Shown: positions 8,494 to 20,268, numbered from the stretch's first letter. The stretch: DNA of 64,000 nucleotides from Agrobacterium fabrum str. C58 (GCF_000092025.1 NC_003062.2:1858001-1922000), one strand, 5' to 3'. Program-made: numbers and translations. The notes: generated by a model not told the origin, from the letters alone.

Positions 8494-9079
8494 GATCCCA
8501 CCCGAGAATATGACGGATGACGGTCAAAAAGCCCGCCGCTGGCGTTTCCAGATCCGCTGCCCGGTGCTCACGACGCCATTCGGAGGGCTTTTCGAATTCT
8601 CCCGCCCAGATACCCCGCTCCTCCCGCCGTGCCCTCGCCTGCTCGGCGGAAAACTGGAAATAACCTGATGCGACGGCAAACCCCGCCGAGACCATTTCCG
8701 AGGACACATCCTTGCCATCCGCCGTGCAATAGACGAGCTGTCGCCCGTATCGGTCCCTCGAGCTGCCGGAACAGGAAAACTCCCGCGCCGTCACCAGCCG
8801 CTGCAGCGCTCCGCGCGCCTCTACCCCGCACGGCCAGCTCCCGCCGCCGCGCAGACATGTCTGCGCAAGCTCCGGCGCATCGATCCCGAGCAGCCGGAAG
8901 CGTTCGTCGCCCTTGGAAAGGGTATCGCCATCGATCACGAAAAAACGGCCGACATGGGTCTCGCTGTTTATCTGGTCGAGCTTGGCGGCAATGAGAATAC
9001 CGAGAAAAACCGTGGCGAGAAAAAGCCCGCCATCGCGCATTGCCGAAAAACGCCCGCGCCTGCCTCCATTTCGTCTCAT
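8486..9079 (-). CDS. Thermonuclease (SNase)-family protein, membrane-anchored or secreted
   Basis: 197 aa from the ATG at 9077-9079; the Shine-Dalgarno AAGGG is 11 bases away, so the start is moderately sure. Residues about 17-32 form a hydrophobic helix (GGLFLATVFLGILIAA). The staphylococcal-nuclease fold follows, with VIDGDTL, RFRLLGIDAPE and DRYGRQLVYC, which hold the catalytic Arg/Glu and calcium-binding residues. It probably cleaves nucleic acid in the periplasm. It is cotranscribed with the UDG-family gene. Confidence 0.85.
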   Translation of the reverse strand: MRRNGGRRGRFSAMRDGGLFLATVFLGILIAAKLDQINSETHVGRFFVIDGDTLSKGDERFRLLGIDAPELAQTCLRGGGSWPCGVEARGALQRLVTAREFSCSGSSRDRYGRQLVYCTADGKDVSSEMVSAGFAVASGYFQFSAEQARARREERGIWAGEFEKPSEWRREHRAADLETPAAGFLTVIRHILGWDHG

Positions 9080-9186
9080 GTCACAACAAACCCTTGTCAG
9101 AAATGGCAAACAAATCCTTTCACGGCAGCATCTTCTTAAGATTTTGGGCGTAGCCTGCAAGGGTTCATGTCACCTGCGTTGTAACA

Positions 9187-10722
<1,536 letters not shown>

Positions 10723-10735
10723 AGCGCACCAAAGC

Positions 10736-11140
10736 TCAGAAGAACAGCGTCGTCACCAGCGAATACAGCACGAAAAATCCGTTCGCCAGCAACAGACAGA
10801 AGACGGCAAAGGAGCCGAGATCCTTGGCATGCCGCCCGACCGATGAAATTTCTGGCGAAATGCGGTCCACCAGCTCCTCGATCGCCGTATTCAGCGCCTC
10901 AACCGAAAACAGGAGCAGCATCAACACCGTGAAGACGAGAAGATGCGCGAATGGCGCGCCGACCACCAGAAGCAGGGCGAGTCCCACGCCAAAAGCCAGA
11001 ACCTCGTGGCGGAACGCCGCTTCCAGCCACAGCCGGCCAAGCCCCTGAACGGAATAACGCGCGGCGGCGAAAAGATGCCGCCAGCCTTTTTCCTTGCGAA
11101 AGGCGGGTTCCGGTTGCGGCTTCTGCGGCGTCGCGTCCAT
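10736..11140 (-). CDS. dgkA: Diacylglycerol kinase (DgkA, prokaryotic type)
   Basis: 134 aa from the ATG at 11138-11140, with GAGG 6 bases upstream. Three membrane helices follow an amphipathic N-terminus. The signature EALNTAIEELVDRI followed by GRHAKDLGSFAV is the DgkA active site that phosphorylates diacylglycerol for lipid recycling. The gene starts 8 bases after the cobT stop and is presumably cotranscribed with it. It converges on the histidine kinase gene with only 13 bp between stops. Confidence 0.93.
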   Translation of the reverse strand: MDATPQKPQPEPAFRKEKGWRHLFAAARYSVQGLGRLWLEAAFRHEVLAFGVGLALLLVVGAPFAHLLVFTVLMLLLFSVEALNTAIEELVDRISPEISSVGRHAKDLGSFAVFCLLLANGFFVLYSLVTTLFF

Positions 11141-11148
11141 CTTTGACC

Positions 11149-12183
11149 TCAATGCTCGGTGCGCGGGCTGATGCGGGTGTCCACACCCGCCGCCTCGAAC
11201 GTTGCCATGCCGGAATGGCAAGCGGCAGCGGCCTTGACGATGCCGGCGGCAAGCGCTGCACCTGTGCCTTCACCAAGCCGCATGCCGAGCGCCAGAAGCG
11301 GCGTCTTGCCAAGCTTCTCGACGGCGGCGAGATGGCCAGGTTCACCCGAGACGTGGCCGATCAGGCAATGGTCGAGCGCCGAAGAATTGGCCGCCTTCAA
11401 CAGAGCGGCAGCGGCCGTTGCCACATAACCGTCGATCAGCACGGGAATGCGCTGCACGCGGGCAGCGAGGATCGCGCCGGCAATCGCCGCAATCTCACGT
11501 CCGCCGAGGCGGCGCATGATTTCCAGCGGATCGGACAGATGGTCCTTGTGGAACTCCACCGCAGCCTTCACCGCCGCGATCTTGCGGGCCATGACTTCGC
11601 CTTCCGAGCCGGTGCCGGGACCGGTCCATTCTTCCGCCGTGCCGCCGTAGAGCGCCAGATTGATGGCGGCGGCAATCGTGGTATTGCCGATGCCCATTTC
11701 GCCGACGCAGAGAAGATCGGTACCACCGGCAATCGCCTCCATGCCGAAGGCCATGGTGGCGGCGCAGTCACGCTCCGAAAGCGCCGGCTCGCAGGTGATG
11801 TCGCCGGTCGGATAGTCCAGCGCCAGATCGAAGATTTTCAGGCCGAGATCATTGGCAACGCAAATCTGGTTGATGGCAGCACCGCCGGCGGCAAAATTCT
11901 CCACCATCTGCTGGGTAACCGATGTCGGATAAGGGGTAACGCCATGCCGGGTGACGCCGTGATTGCCAGCGAAAATCGCCACCAGCGGACGGGTGACGGC
12001 GGGCGAACGGCCGGACCACGCGGCCAGCCACATGGCGATCTCTTCCAGACGGCCGAGCGAGCCCGCAGGCTTGGTCAGCTGCGCGTTGCGCTCCTTGGCC
12101 GCCACAAGCGCATGCGTATCCGGGCCGGGAAGCTCACGCAACAGCGCGCGAAAATCGTCGAAGGGCAATCCGCTCATGCTCAT
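11149..12183 (-). CDS. cobT: Nicotinate-nucleotide-dimethylbenzimidazole phosphoribosyltransferase
   Basis: 344 aa. It transfers phosphoribose from NaMN to 5,6-dimethylbenzimidazole to make alpha-ribazole phosphate, the lower ligand of cobalamin. Visible motifs are LTKPAGSLGRLE, FAGNHGVTRHGV and GEMGIGNTTIAAAI; EGTGAALA near the C-terminus matches the active-site loop. The name follows Salmonella usage (CobU in Pseudomonas denitrificans) and must not be confused with the cobaltochelatase subunit also called CobT. It is divergent from cobS. The start could be this ATG or the one two codons later. Confidence 0.96.
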   Translation of the reverse strand: MSMSGLPFDDFRALLRELPGPDTHALVAAKERNAQLTKPAGSLGRLEEIAMWLAAWSGRSPAVTRPLVAIFAGNHGVTRHGVTPYPTSVTQQMVENFAAGGAAINQICVANDLGLKIFDLALDYPTGDITCEPALSERDCAATMAFGMEAIAGGTDLLCVGEMGIGNTTIAAAINLALYGGTAEEWTGPGTGSEGEVMARKIAAVKAAVEFHKDHLSDPLEIMRRLGGREIAAIAGAILAARVQRIPVLIDGYVATAAAALLKAANSSALDHCLIGHVSGEPGHLAAVEKLGKTPLLALGMRLGEGTGAALAAGIVKAAAACHSGMATFEAAGVDTRISPRTEH

Positions 12184-12335
12184 GGTGTCGGTCTCTTTCG
12201 TAGCCGGGTTGGCTGTCGCATCGGCTCATGCGTCCGGAACTTGTGTTTTCCGGCAAATCGGTCTTTGTTGCGCCTCTCATAATCGCGGAAACGCCGCGGA
12301 ACAACCGGAAATGCATTGACTGCAGCGGAGAGAGC

Positions 12336-13121
12336 ATGAAGGCCGGGGATTTTATAACAGATGTCATGCATTCCGTAGCCTTTCTCAGCCGCCTGCCGGT
12401 TCCCTCGCGGTTTTTCGGTGAAGGTGACGGCGCCTCGATGCGCCGCACCGCCCGCGCCTTTCCCGCCGCCGGCCTGCTGATCGCCCTACCCGCCGCTTTT
12501 CTGGTGGTGATTTTCGCCACCTTCGATGCATCGCCGCAGCTCACGGGCTGGCTCGCCATCGGCCTGACGGCGCTCATCACGGGCGCATTGCATGAGGACG
12601 GGCTGGCCGACATGGCCGACGGTTTCGGCAGCGGCAAGGACAAGGCCCGCATGCTTGAGATCATGAAGGACAGCCGCATCGGCAGCTATGGCACCATCGC
12701 CATGGTTCTTTCCTTCGCGCTGCGCGCTACGGCGCTCGCATCGCTGATCGAGACCCTGCCCGGAAAAACTGCCGCCGCCTGCCTGATTGCCACGCTTGTC
12801 ATGAGCCGCGCCCTGATGGTGTGGCACTGGCAGGCCCTGCCCGCTGCCAAGACATCAGGCATCGCCGCCGGCGCGGGCCAGCCCGGAGAAAGCGACCGCA
12901 ACATCGCACTGGTGACGGGTTTACTGGTCTTCATCCTCTTCACGCTGCACGCTTTGCCCATCCTGTCGATTGCACTTGTGATGGCGGCAGCCATTTTGGC
13001 GACGGTGCTGTTCGGCCGGCTCTGCGACAGGAAGATCGGCGGCCACACCGGCGATACCATCGGCGCCTGCCAGCAGATCACGGAGATCGTTACTCTCGTC
13101 GCACTTGCTCTTGCGGCATGA
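12336..13121 (+). CDS. cobS: Adenosylcobinamide-GDP ribazoletransferase (cobalamin synthase)
   Basis: 261 aa integral membrane enzyme that joins adenosylcobinamide-GDP to alpha-ribazole (phosphate) in the last step of B12 assembly. LSRLPVP at the N-terminus and ALHEDGLADMADGFG with downstream MKDSRIGSYG are the metal-binding CobS/CobV signature. The ATG at 12336 has GGAG five to seven bases upstream; an upstream extension is not conserved. It heads a short plus-strand operon with the DUF1289 and aspartic-protease genes. Confidence 0.95.
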   Translation: MKAGDFITDVMHSVAFLSRLPVPSRFFGEGDGASMRRTARAFPAAGLLIALPAAFLVVIFATFDASPQLTGWLAIGLTALITGALHEDGLADMADGFGSGKDKARMLEIMKDSRIGSYGTIAMVLSFALRATALASLIETLPGKTAAACLIATLVMSRALMVWHWQALPAAKTSGIAAGAGQPGESDRNIALVTGLLVFILFTLHALPILSIALVMAAAILATVLFGRLCDRKIGGHTGDTIGACQQITEIVTLVALALAA

Positions 13122-13140
13122 CGGCCTGATATAGATCATC

Positions 13141-13332
13141 ATGGAAACACCCTGCATCCATATCTGTCGCCTCGATGTGACCCATAGCCTCTGCATCGGC
13201 TGCGGACGCACGCTGGATGAAATCGGCGGCTGGGCAGGTTATAGCGACGAAAAGCGCCGCAGGATCATGCGGGCGCTGCCGCAGAGACTGGCAAATTTGA
13301 GCGAGACCGCCAAGGAGACGCATACCGCATGA
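13141..13332 (+). CDS. DUF1289 small cysteine-motif protein
   Basis: 63 aa. The pattern ETPCIHICRLD...LCIGCGRTLDEIGGW contains four Cys in a CxxxC...CxxC layout that probably binds zinc or an iron-sulfur cluster. The family is widespread in proteobacteria with no assigned role. Its 3' end overlaps the aspartic-protease gene by 4 bp, and it sits 19 bp after cobS. Confidence 0.88.
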   Translation: METPCIHICRLDVTHSLCIGCGRTLDEIGGWAGYSDEKRRRIMRALPQRLANLSETAKETHTA

Positions 13333-14036
13333 ACAGGCTGACCATCGTGCTCCTTATCCTTGCCGTGGGCCTCGGCCTGCTTCTCATCAATCACGATGGT
13401 GGCCGCACGCTCGGCATCGATAATGATCAATTCGCACAGGCTCTCTATCTGGTACCCATAGCCGGCCTCCTGTCGGTCGGCATCCTCGCCGGAAGACGTG
13501 GCGGCTTCGGCACCGTCATCCGCCAGCTCGCCGTCTGGCTGGTCATCATCCTCGGCCTCGTCTCGCTCTATCTCTACCGCTACGATCTGCAATCCTTCGG
13601 CGACCGGCTGCTGAGCGGCCTGATGCCCGGCCGCGCCGTGGTGGTGACGACGGCTGGCGGCGAACAGGAAATCGTCCTGCACAAATCGATGAGCGGCCAT
13701 TTCGAGGCGAATGTCGGCGTCAATGGCAAGACCATCCATATGCTCGTCGATACCGGCGCAAGCTCCGTGGTACTCGCCAATGCCGATGCCGCCGAAATCG
13801 GTATCGACACGGGCAGTCTGCGCTATACCGTTCCTGTCATGACCGCAAACGGCCGCACGGCAGCCGCCCCCGTAACCCTGTCGGAAATCGGCATCGGCCC
13901 GATCATGCGCCGCAACATCCCCGCCCTCGTCGCCCAGGATGGCCAATTGGGCCAGAGCCTGCTCGGCATGAGCTTCCTGTCGACGCTCGGTTCGCTGCAG
14001 ATGCAGACGGATGAATTGCGGTTGCGGGATCGATAA
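13329..14036 (+). CDS. TIGR02281-family retropepsin-like aspartic protease
   Basis: 235 aa. Three hydrophobic helices lie at about residues 5-20, 37-54 and 66-84. A single-domain retroviral-type aspartic protease follows, with active site LVDTGASSVVLA (Asp141) and the flap region VMTANGR; GQSLLGMSFLSTLGS near the end completes the fold. Such proteins work as dimers. The rickettsial relatives are the retropepsin-like APRc enzymes. It is translationally coupled to the DUF1289 gene. Confidence 0.88.
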   Translation: MNRLTIVLLILAVGLGLLLINHDGGRTLGIDNDQFAQALYLVPIAGLLSVGILAGRRGGFGTVIRQLAVWLVIILGLVSLYLYRYDLQSFGDRLLSGLMPGRAVVVTTAGGEQEIVLHKSMSGHFEANVGVNGKTIHMLVDTGASSVVLANADAAEIGIDTGSLRYTVPVMTANGRTAAAPVTLSEIGIGPIMRRNIPALVAQDGQLGQSLLGMSFLSTLGSLQMQTDELRLRDR

Positions 14037-14202
14037 AACGCAGGCATCAGGGGGCTACGTCCCGGCACTCCGCATTCGTCATCGGCCGCGGAAAGGAAAT
14101 ACCCGGTTTCGGGCACAATCAGAATGTTCTTTTCGCACTGACCGGTCGTCGCAGAGCATTGCCCCTTGATTCCTTCCCATTTGATAATTTATGTTGTGGT
14201 TG

Positions 14203-14349
14203 TTCTCAGGGCGGGGTGCAATTCCCCACCGGCGGTATCGGGATTTGTCCCGGAGCCCGCGAGCGCTTCCGGTCTCCAAAGCCGGAAGGTCAGCAGATCC
14301 GGTGAGAGGCCGGAGCCGACGGTATAGTCCGGATGGAAGAGGACAAGGC
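14203..14349 (+). promoter_or_regulatory. FMN riboswitch (RFN element)
   Basis: The conserved RFN core is readable: CAGGGCGGGGTGCAATTCCCC, then ACCGGCGGTAT, then GAGCCCGCGAGCG, then GGTCAGCAGATCCGGTGAGA, ending CCGACGGTATAGTCCGGATG with GAAGAGG. It lies 120 bp before ribB and should lower ribB expression when FMN is plentiful. After the aptamer, CGCTTCTTGAAGCG near 14410 forms a short hairpin that could serve the expression platform. Confidence 0.95.
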
Positions 14350-14468
14350 ATAAAGACGCCCGCACTCTGTGGGCTTCGCATTGCATTGTTCGCCCAAGGG
14401 ATATTTGGCGCTTCTTGAAGCGCGAAAATGCCGCAAACCGGCATAACCCTTGAAAGGCTTGAAATAAA

Positions 14469-15110
14469 ATGACCATTGCTAAAATTGAAGACGCCATCGA
14501 AGCCATTTCCCGTGGTGAAATGGTGATTGTGGTTGACGACGAAGACCGCGAAAATGAAGGCGATATCATCGCCGCCTCCGACAGCATCACGCCGCAGCAG
14601 ATCGCTTTCATGATGAACCATGCGCGCGGGCTGGTGTGCGTTGCCATGCCGGGCGAGCGTCTGGATGCGCTCGACATTCCGCTGATGGTGTCGCGCAACA
14701 CCGAATCCCTCAAGACGGCCTTCACCGTCTCGGTGGACTATATTCCGGGCACCACGACAGGCATCTCCGCCGCCGACCGGGCAAAGACGGTGCGTGCGCT
14801 GGTGTCGGAAGGCTCACGCCCGGAAGATTTCGCCCGTCCCGGCCATATCTTCCCGCTCCGCGCTAATCCGGAAGGCGTTCTCGGCCGCACCGGCCACACG
14901 GAAGCAGCCGTAGACCTCTGCCGTCTTGCCGGGAAATTCCCGTCCGGCACCATCTGCGAAGTCGCCAACGATGACGGCACCATGGCCCGCCTGCCCCAGC
15001 TCGAAATCTTCGCCGAACGCCACGGCCTGCTCGTCGTGACGATCAAGGACCTCGTTTCCTATCTCAAGGGTGAGGTTGTGGAGGAAATGGTGCAGAAGCA
15101 GGTGGCTTGA
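14469..15110 (+). CDS. ribB: 3,4-dihydroxy-2-butanone-4-phosphate synthase
   Basis: 213 aa, the normal size for a monofunctional RibB. It converts ribulose 5-phosphate to the four-carbon precursor of riboflavin. Motifs are VDDEDRENEGDII (metal and substrate binding), MNHARGLVCVAMPGERL, TAFTVSVDYIPGTTTGISA with the catalytic His-containing GRTGHTEAAVDLCRLAG, and EVANDDGTMARLP. There is no GTP cyclohydrolase II domain. It is preceded by an FMN riboswitch and is not in an operon with other rib genes here. Confidence 0.97.
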   Translation: MTIAKIEDAIEAISRGEMVIVVDDEDRENEGDIIAASDSITPQQIAFMMNHARGLVCVAMPGERLDALDIPLMVSRNTESLKTAFTVSVDYIPGTTTGISAADRAKTVRALVSEGSRPEDFARPGHIFPLRANPEGVLGRTGHTEAAVDLCRLAGKFPSGTICEVANDDGTMARLPQLEIFAERHGLLVVTIKDLVSYLKGEVVEEMVQKQVA

Positions 15111-15140
15111 GCTGCGCAAACCTGTGGTGCGAATACCAAA

Positions 15141-15162
15141 ACGCCCGGCGTAGGCCGGGCGT
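15141..15162. terminator. Hairpin between convergent ribB and SDR operon
   Basis: ACGCCCGGC (15141-15149) pairs with GCCGGGCGT (15154-15162) around GTAG. Read on the minus strand it is followed by TTTTGG, so it can end the sugar-transport operon. It also lies 30 bases after the ribB stop. Confidence 0.6.
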
Positions 15163-15282
15163 GAATTTGGAGGCAGACATTACTTTTATGCGACATCGTC
15201 CTCAGACTCTACCGCTGCCTCGTTTGGATTTTCATGGAATTTGCTGTCACCTCGAAGTAAGTGGCAAAGGACGCACATCCCC

Positions 15283-15368
15283 TCGACGTCATCCTCGGCC
15301 CTGTGCCGAGGATGACGTCGAATGAAATCAATACGTTGCAGATCCTCGGGACAAGCCCGAGGATGACG
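15283..15368. repeat. Palindromic intergenic element, family A copy 1
   Basis: A perfect 17-bp stem (TCGACGTCATCCTCGGC with its complement, 15283-15299 and 15305-15321) is followed by a second hairpin (ATCCTCGGG/CCCGAGGAT, 15342-15364). Related double hairpins occur near 30140 and 37302 and a decayed one near 28591. Confidence 0.8.
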
Positions 15369-15423
15369 GCCGTGAACTTTTCAGACTTCATCAGTCGTTG
15401 AAGCTGGGCGACCATGCCAAGCC

Positions 15424-16212
15424 TTACCAGCAGCAGAACCCGCCATCCACCAAGAGATCCACACCCGTCACAAAACTCGCGGCGTCGGACAGCAGGAAGA
15501 TCGCCGGTCCCACCATTTCATCGACGCCTGCCATGCGCTGCATCGGCGTCTGCTCTTCGAACAGCTTGGTCTGGTGCACCATTTCAGGCCGCGTGTTCAT
15601 CGGTGTCGCCGTGTAGCCCGGCGAGATGGTGTTGACGCGGATGCCGCGACCCACCCATTCCATCGCCATGGATTTCGACATGTGGATGACACCCGCCTTC
15701 GAGGCGTTGTAATGGCACTGCATCAGGCCTCGATTGACGATGACGCCGGACATCGACGCGATGTTGACGATGGCACCTCGGCCATTTTTCAGCATGGCGT
15801 TGGCTTCGGCCTGGCAGGACAGGAACACGCCCTTCAGGTTGATGTCCATCATCGTCTGGAACTGGCTTTCTTCCATCTCCTCGGCCGGATTGGCATTGGC
15901 GATGCCGGCCGCATTGACGGCGAGCGAAAGTGCGCCGAGTTCGGCTTGCGTGCGGGCAACCGCATCCGTCAGCGCCTGCTTGCTGGTAACGTCGGCGGCG
16001 ATCTGGATCGACTTGCGGCCGGCCCTGGCGATGAAATCGGCCGTCTGCGCCAGACCGTCATCGGTGCGGCGGTCGAGCAGCGCGACATTGGCGCCGGACT
16101 GGGCAAGCCCCATGGCGATCCGCTGGCCGATGCCGGATCCAGCACCGGTGACGAGCGCCACCTGACCGGAAAGATCGAACAGTTTCGGGGCGTTAAGGGT
16201 GATGGTGGACAT
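15424..16212 (-). CDS. SDR-family NAD(P)-dependent oxidoreductase in sugar/polyol locus
   Basis: 262 aa, classical SDR size. The dinucleotide motif TGAGSGIG lies at residues 23-30, followed by the structural NAAGIA (100-105), Asn125, Ser153/155 and the catalytic YxxxK pair Tyr168/Lys172. It most likely oxidises a polyol or sugar taken up by the transporter encoded just upstream. The gap to the ATPase gene is 14 bp, so it is the last gene of that operon. Asp47 in ALLDRR, at the end of beta-2, suggests NAD rather than NADP. The substrate is unknown. Confidence 0.88.
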   Translation of the reverse strand: MSTITLNAPKLFDLSGQVALVTGAGSGIGQRIAMGLAQSGANVALLDRRTDDGLAQTADFIARAGRKSIQIAADVTSKQALTDAVARTQAELGALSLAVNAAGIANANPAEEMEESQFQTMMDINLKGVFLSCQAEANAMLKNGRGAIVNIASMSGVIVNRGLMQCHYNASKAGVIHMSKSMAMEWVGRGIRVNTISPGYTATPMNTRPEMVHQTKLFEEQTPMQRMAGVDEMVGPAIFLLSDAASFVTGVDLLVDGGFCCW

Positions 16213-16226
16213 CGCTATTTCCTTCT

Positions 16227-17705
<1,479 letters not shown>

Positions 17706-17787
17706 GACGGGACCTCCAGGGACGTAATCGCAGTGGCGATACACCACGGCTTTGTGTCCAAAATTGCCTAAAGACAAACCAATGAAT

Positions 17788-17817
17788 GCCCCGCGCATCC
17801 GGTTGGACGCGCGGGGC
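17788..17817 (-). terminator. Hairpin between binding-protein and ATPase genes
   Basis: GCCCCGCGC (17788-17796) pairs with GCGCGGGGC (17809-17817). It sits just after the binding-protein stop on the minus strand and is followed by ATTCATTGGTTT rather than a clean U-run. A partial terminator or 3'-end stabiliser favouring binding-protein expression is likely. Confidence 0.55.
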
Positions 17818-17824
17818 AGAAGGA

Positions 17825-18754
17825 TCAGGGATGGTTGGCGATGAAGCCTGCGACATTTTCCTTGGTCGTCAGCGTCGCGTCGGAGAGCTGGACGGCCGGA
17901 ACCTTCTCGCCGCCGACGATCTTGACGGCCATCTCGACAGCCATGCGGCCCATCTTCTGGGTCTGCTGCGTCGCGGTCACGTCGAAGACGCCATTCTTCA
18001 GTGCCTCAAGCGCTGCCGTATCGCCATCGAAGCCGCCAACGACGATCTTCTGCGACGGATTGGCAACCTTGATTGCCTGCGCCGCGCCGAGCGCCAGACC
18101 GTCTGCCTGTGCAAAGACGATGGAGACGTCGGGATTGGCCTGCAGCATGTTCTGCATGATCTGGAAGCCTTCATCCTGGCTCCACATGTTGGACCATTGC
18201 TCGGCAACGATCTTCACGCCGGAATTGGCCTTGACCGATTCCATGCAGCCCTTCGTGCGGTCGACTTCAGGTGTAGTGCCCTTCTGGCCGTGGATGATGA
18301 CCATCTTGCCGGCACCACCGGCCTGTTTGATGATGTAATCGCAAACCGACTTGGCGGAAGCGACGGAATCGGTGGCAAGGAAGGTATCACCCGGCGCGCC
18401 ATCGGCATTGCGGTCGATGTTGATGACCGGAACGCCGGCAGCTTTCGCAAGCTTCACCGGAACGGTGGCGGCAGCGGCACCGGCTGGGATATAGATCAGC
18501 GCGTCGATATTCTGGGTCAGCAGATCCTGGATCTGGTTGACCTGCGTCGGGCCATCGCCCTTGGCATCGACGGTAACGACGGCAATGCCGCGCGTCTTGG
18601 CTTCGGCTTCGACGGCCTGCTTGATCTGGTTGAAGAAGTTCGCCTGCAGATTGGCGACGGCAAGGCCGATCTTCTTGACTTCGGCGGCGTTGGCCGAACC
18701 GAGCGACAGGGCAAGAAGGGCAGCGGACGTCAGCAGAATGCGTGAAAATTTCAT
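17825..18754 (-). CDS. Ribose-type periplasmic sugar-binding protein
   Basis: 309 aa from the ATG at 18752-18754, with GGAGG 7 bases upstream. Residues 1-22 are a Sec signal peptide (LLALSLGSANA). The mature part has KIGLAVANLQANFFNQIKQA, DALIYIPAGAAAATVPVKLA, VINIDRNADGAPGDTFLATD and VVGGFDGDTAALEAL, the type-1 periplasmic-binding fold of RbsB-like proteins (PBP family 4). It selects the substrate for the whole locus, so its ligand would identify the pathway. Confidence 0.94.
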   Translation of the reverse strand: MKFSRILLTSAALLALSLGSANAAEVKKIGLAVANLQANFFNQIKQAVEAEAKTRGIAVVTVDAKGDGPTQVNQIQDLLTQNIDALIYIPAGAAAATVPVKLAKAAGVPVINIDRNADGAPGDTFLATDSVASAKSVCDYIIKQAGGAGKMVIIHGQKGTTPEVDRTKGCMESVKANSGVKIVAEQWSNMWSQDEGFQIMQNMLQANPDVSIVFAQADGLALGAAQAIKVANPSQKIVVGGFDGDTAALEALKNGVFDVTATQQTQKMGRMAVEMAVKIVGGEKVPAVQLSDATLTTKENVAGFIANHP

Positions 18755-18886
18755 GATTATTCCTCCATTTGTTGATTTTTGACCTTCGGGCAGATCGAAC
18801 CTCCTCCCCTCCGGTCGTTTTTCACGCCTCCCGTATCGGGAGGGTCGTTTATTGCGCGGACGGCTCATCCCCGTCCGCAGGCAAAT

Positions 18887-19867
18887 TCAGCTTCTGCGAC
18901 GGCGCAGCGTTTCAGCACCCACAGCCAGCACGATGACGACACCGATGATGACCTGCTGAAGAAAGGGAGAGACGTTGAGCAGGTTGAGGCCGTTGCGCAG
19001 CACGCCGATGATCAGCACGCCGATCAGCGTTCCGCCGATGCCGCCAGCACCGCCCGAAAGCGAGGTTCCGCCGATCACAACGGCCGCAATCGTATCCAGC
19101 TCGTAGCCGAAACCGCTGGAGGGCTGTACTGAGTCGAGACGTGCGGCAAGAACGATGCCCGCCAGACCGGCCAGAACCGCGCAGACGACATAAACGCAGA
19201 TCGTCACCAGCGGCACGTTGATGCCGGCAAGACGCGCCACCTCAGGATTGCCGCCCACCGCATAGACGGTGCGGCCTTCCGAGCGGAAGCGCAGGAAAGC
19301 CCAGGACACCAGCACCACGACCAGCATTAGCAGCACGGTCGCGGTCAGCACGCCGAAATGGCGCTCAATCGCCAGCATCATGAACCAGTCAGGAAAGCCG
19401 ACGATCTGCTGGCCATCGGTGATCATGTTTGCAAGGCCGCGCGCAACCGACATCATTGCAAGTGTGGCAATGAAGGCGGGCACACGGAAGGCCGTTACCA
19501 GAATACCGACCACAAGGCCGCAGGCTGCGGACGCGACAAGCGCGAGCACGATCGCCATGCCCATCGGCATGCCCGCGACATTGGCTGTCCAGCCCATGAT
19601 CATCATCGACAGTGCCAACACCGAGCCGACAGACAGATCGATGCCGCCAAGCAGGATGACGAAGGTCATGCCAACGGCCATGATGCCGAGAACGGTGATC
19701 TGGTCGAGGATGTTCAGGCCGTTTCGCAGCGACAGGAAATTCTCGCTGGCGAAAGTCAGGAACACACAGAGCATCAGCAGGCCCAAAAGTGGTCCGGTGG
19801 CACCGCTCAGCCAGGCAAGCGGGCTCCTGGTGTGCGTGACCCCCTCATTGCGTTCAAGCGCGGACAT
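18887..19867 (-). CDS. Ribose-type sugar ABC transporter permease
   Basis: 326 aa with about eight to ten hydrophobic segments. Features of RbsC-like permeases are GGIDLSVGSVLALSMMIMGW, VRTVYAVGGNPEVARLAGI-like text and GYELDTIAAVVIGGTSLSGG. It is the first gene of the minus-strand operon, which is unusual because the binding protein more often comes first. A TTGACA promoter and operator lie 40-100 bp upstream. Confidence 0.95.
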   Translation of the reverse strand: MSALERNEGVTHTRSPLAWLSGATGPLLGLLMLCVFLTFASENFLSLRNGLNILDQITVLGIMAVGMTFVILLGGIDLSVGSVLALSMMIMGWTANVAGMPMGMAIVLALVASAACGLVVGILVTAFRVPAFIATLAMMSVARGLANMITDGQQIVGFPDWFMMLAIERHFGVLTATVLLMLVVVLVSWAFLRFRSEGRTVYAVGGNPEVARLAGINVPLVTICVYVVCAVLAGLAGIVLAARLDSVQPSSGFGYELDTIAAVVIGGTSLSGGAGGIGGTLIGVLIIGVLRNGLNLLNVSPFLQQVIIGVVIVLAVGAETLRRRRS

Positions 19868-19908
19868 GGCTCCTCCCGATGACTGTCTTGCATTTTTTAA
19901 ACCGATTA

Positions 19909-19920
19909 GAATAATTATTC
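19909..19920. promoter_or_regulatory. Putative operator O1 of the sugar locus (palindrome)
   Basis: GAATAATTATTC is a perfect 12-bp palindrome placed just downstream of the minus-strand promoter (-10 at 19937-19942). It matches 11 of 14 bases with the site before the SorC-type gene when extended by two bases. A repressor bound here would block the first steps of transcription. Confidence 0.5.
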
Positions 19921-19936
19921 ATCATCGGTGAAACAT

Positions 19937-19965
19937 GCATAAGCCAGTTTTGAGAAGCTTGTCAA
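19937..19965 (-). promoter_or_regulatory. Putative promoter of the sugar-transport operon
   Basis: On the minus strand TTGACA (19960-19965) is followed after 17 bases by TTATGC (19937-19942). It lies 70-98 bp before the permease start codon, with operator O1 between it and the gene. Confidence 0.55.
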
Positions 19966-20026
19966 TAGGGCGTTAACCGCAAGGCCGTGAGGGAACGAAG
20001 ACTGGAGGCTCTTGATATTTGCCTCT

Positions 20027-20144
20027 CCCTCATTCCTGTGTTCGGCACAGGAATCCAGTCAACGCGCGTCTGAGCGGTAAAAAAAGCTCTTCCAGCCCAA
20101 GGACCTGGGCTGACTGGAATCTTTTGACAAGCAAAGGAATGAGG
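20027..20144. repeat. Palindromic intergenic element, family B copy 1
   Basis: About 118 bp. The outer ends pair (CCTCATTCCTG... with ...GGAATGAGG), an inner TTCCTGTGTTCGGCACAGGAA arm forms a hairpin, and a CAGCCCAAGGACCTGGGCTG arm forms another. A copy in opposite orientation lies at 25486-25608. Confidence 0.8.
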
Positions 20145-20230
20145 GCTGCGCGGGCAATTACCGCTTGAGATCTTACACCATCTCTATGCGCACTCGTGCG
20201 GCCCCAGACAGAACAATTCACGATTCCGGC

Positions 20231-20260
20231 TTGACAGAAACGCCATCTCTGCAATTATAT
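20231..20260 (+). promoter_or_regulatory. Putative promoter of the transketolase/kinase operon
   Basis: TTGACA (20231-20236), an 18-base spacer and TTATAT (20255-20260) give a near-consensus sigma-70 promoter 46 bp before the transketolase start. Operator O2 begins 9 bases downstream of the -10. Confidence 0.65.
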
Positions 20261-20268
20261 AAATAGCT

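Noticed and set aside
12184-12335. Cobalamin riboswitch upstream of cobT or cobS
   Set aside because: I looked for the B12-box and associated stems in the divergent gap and found none; the gap is also short.
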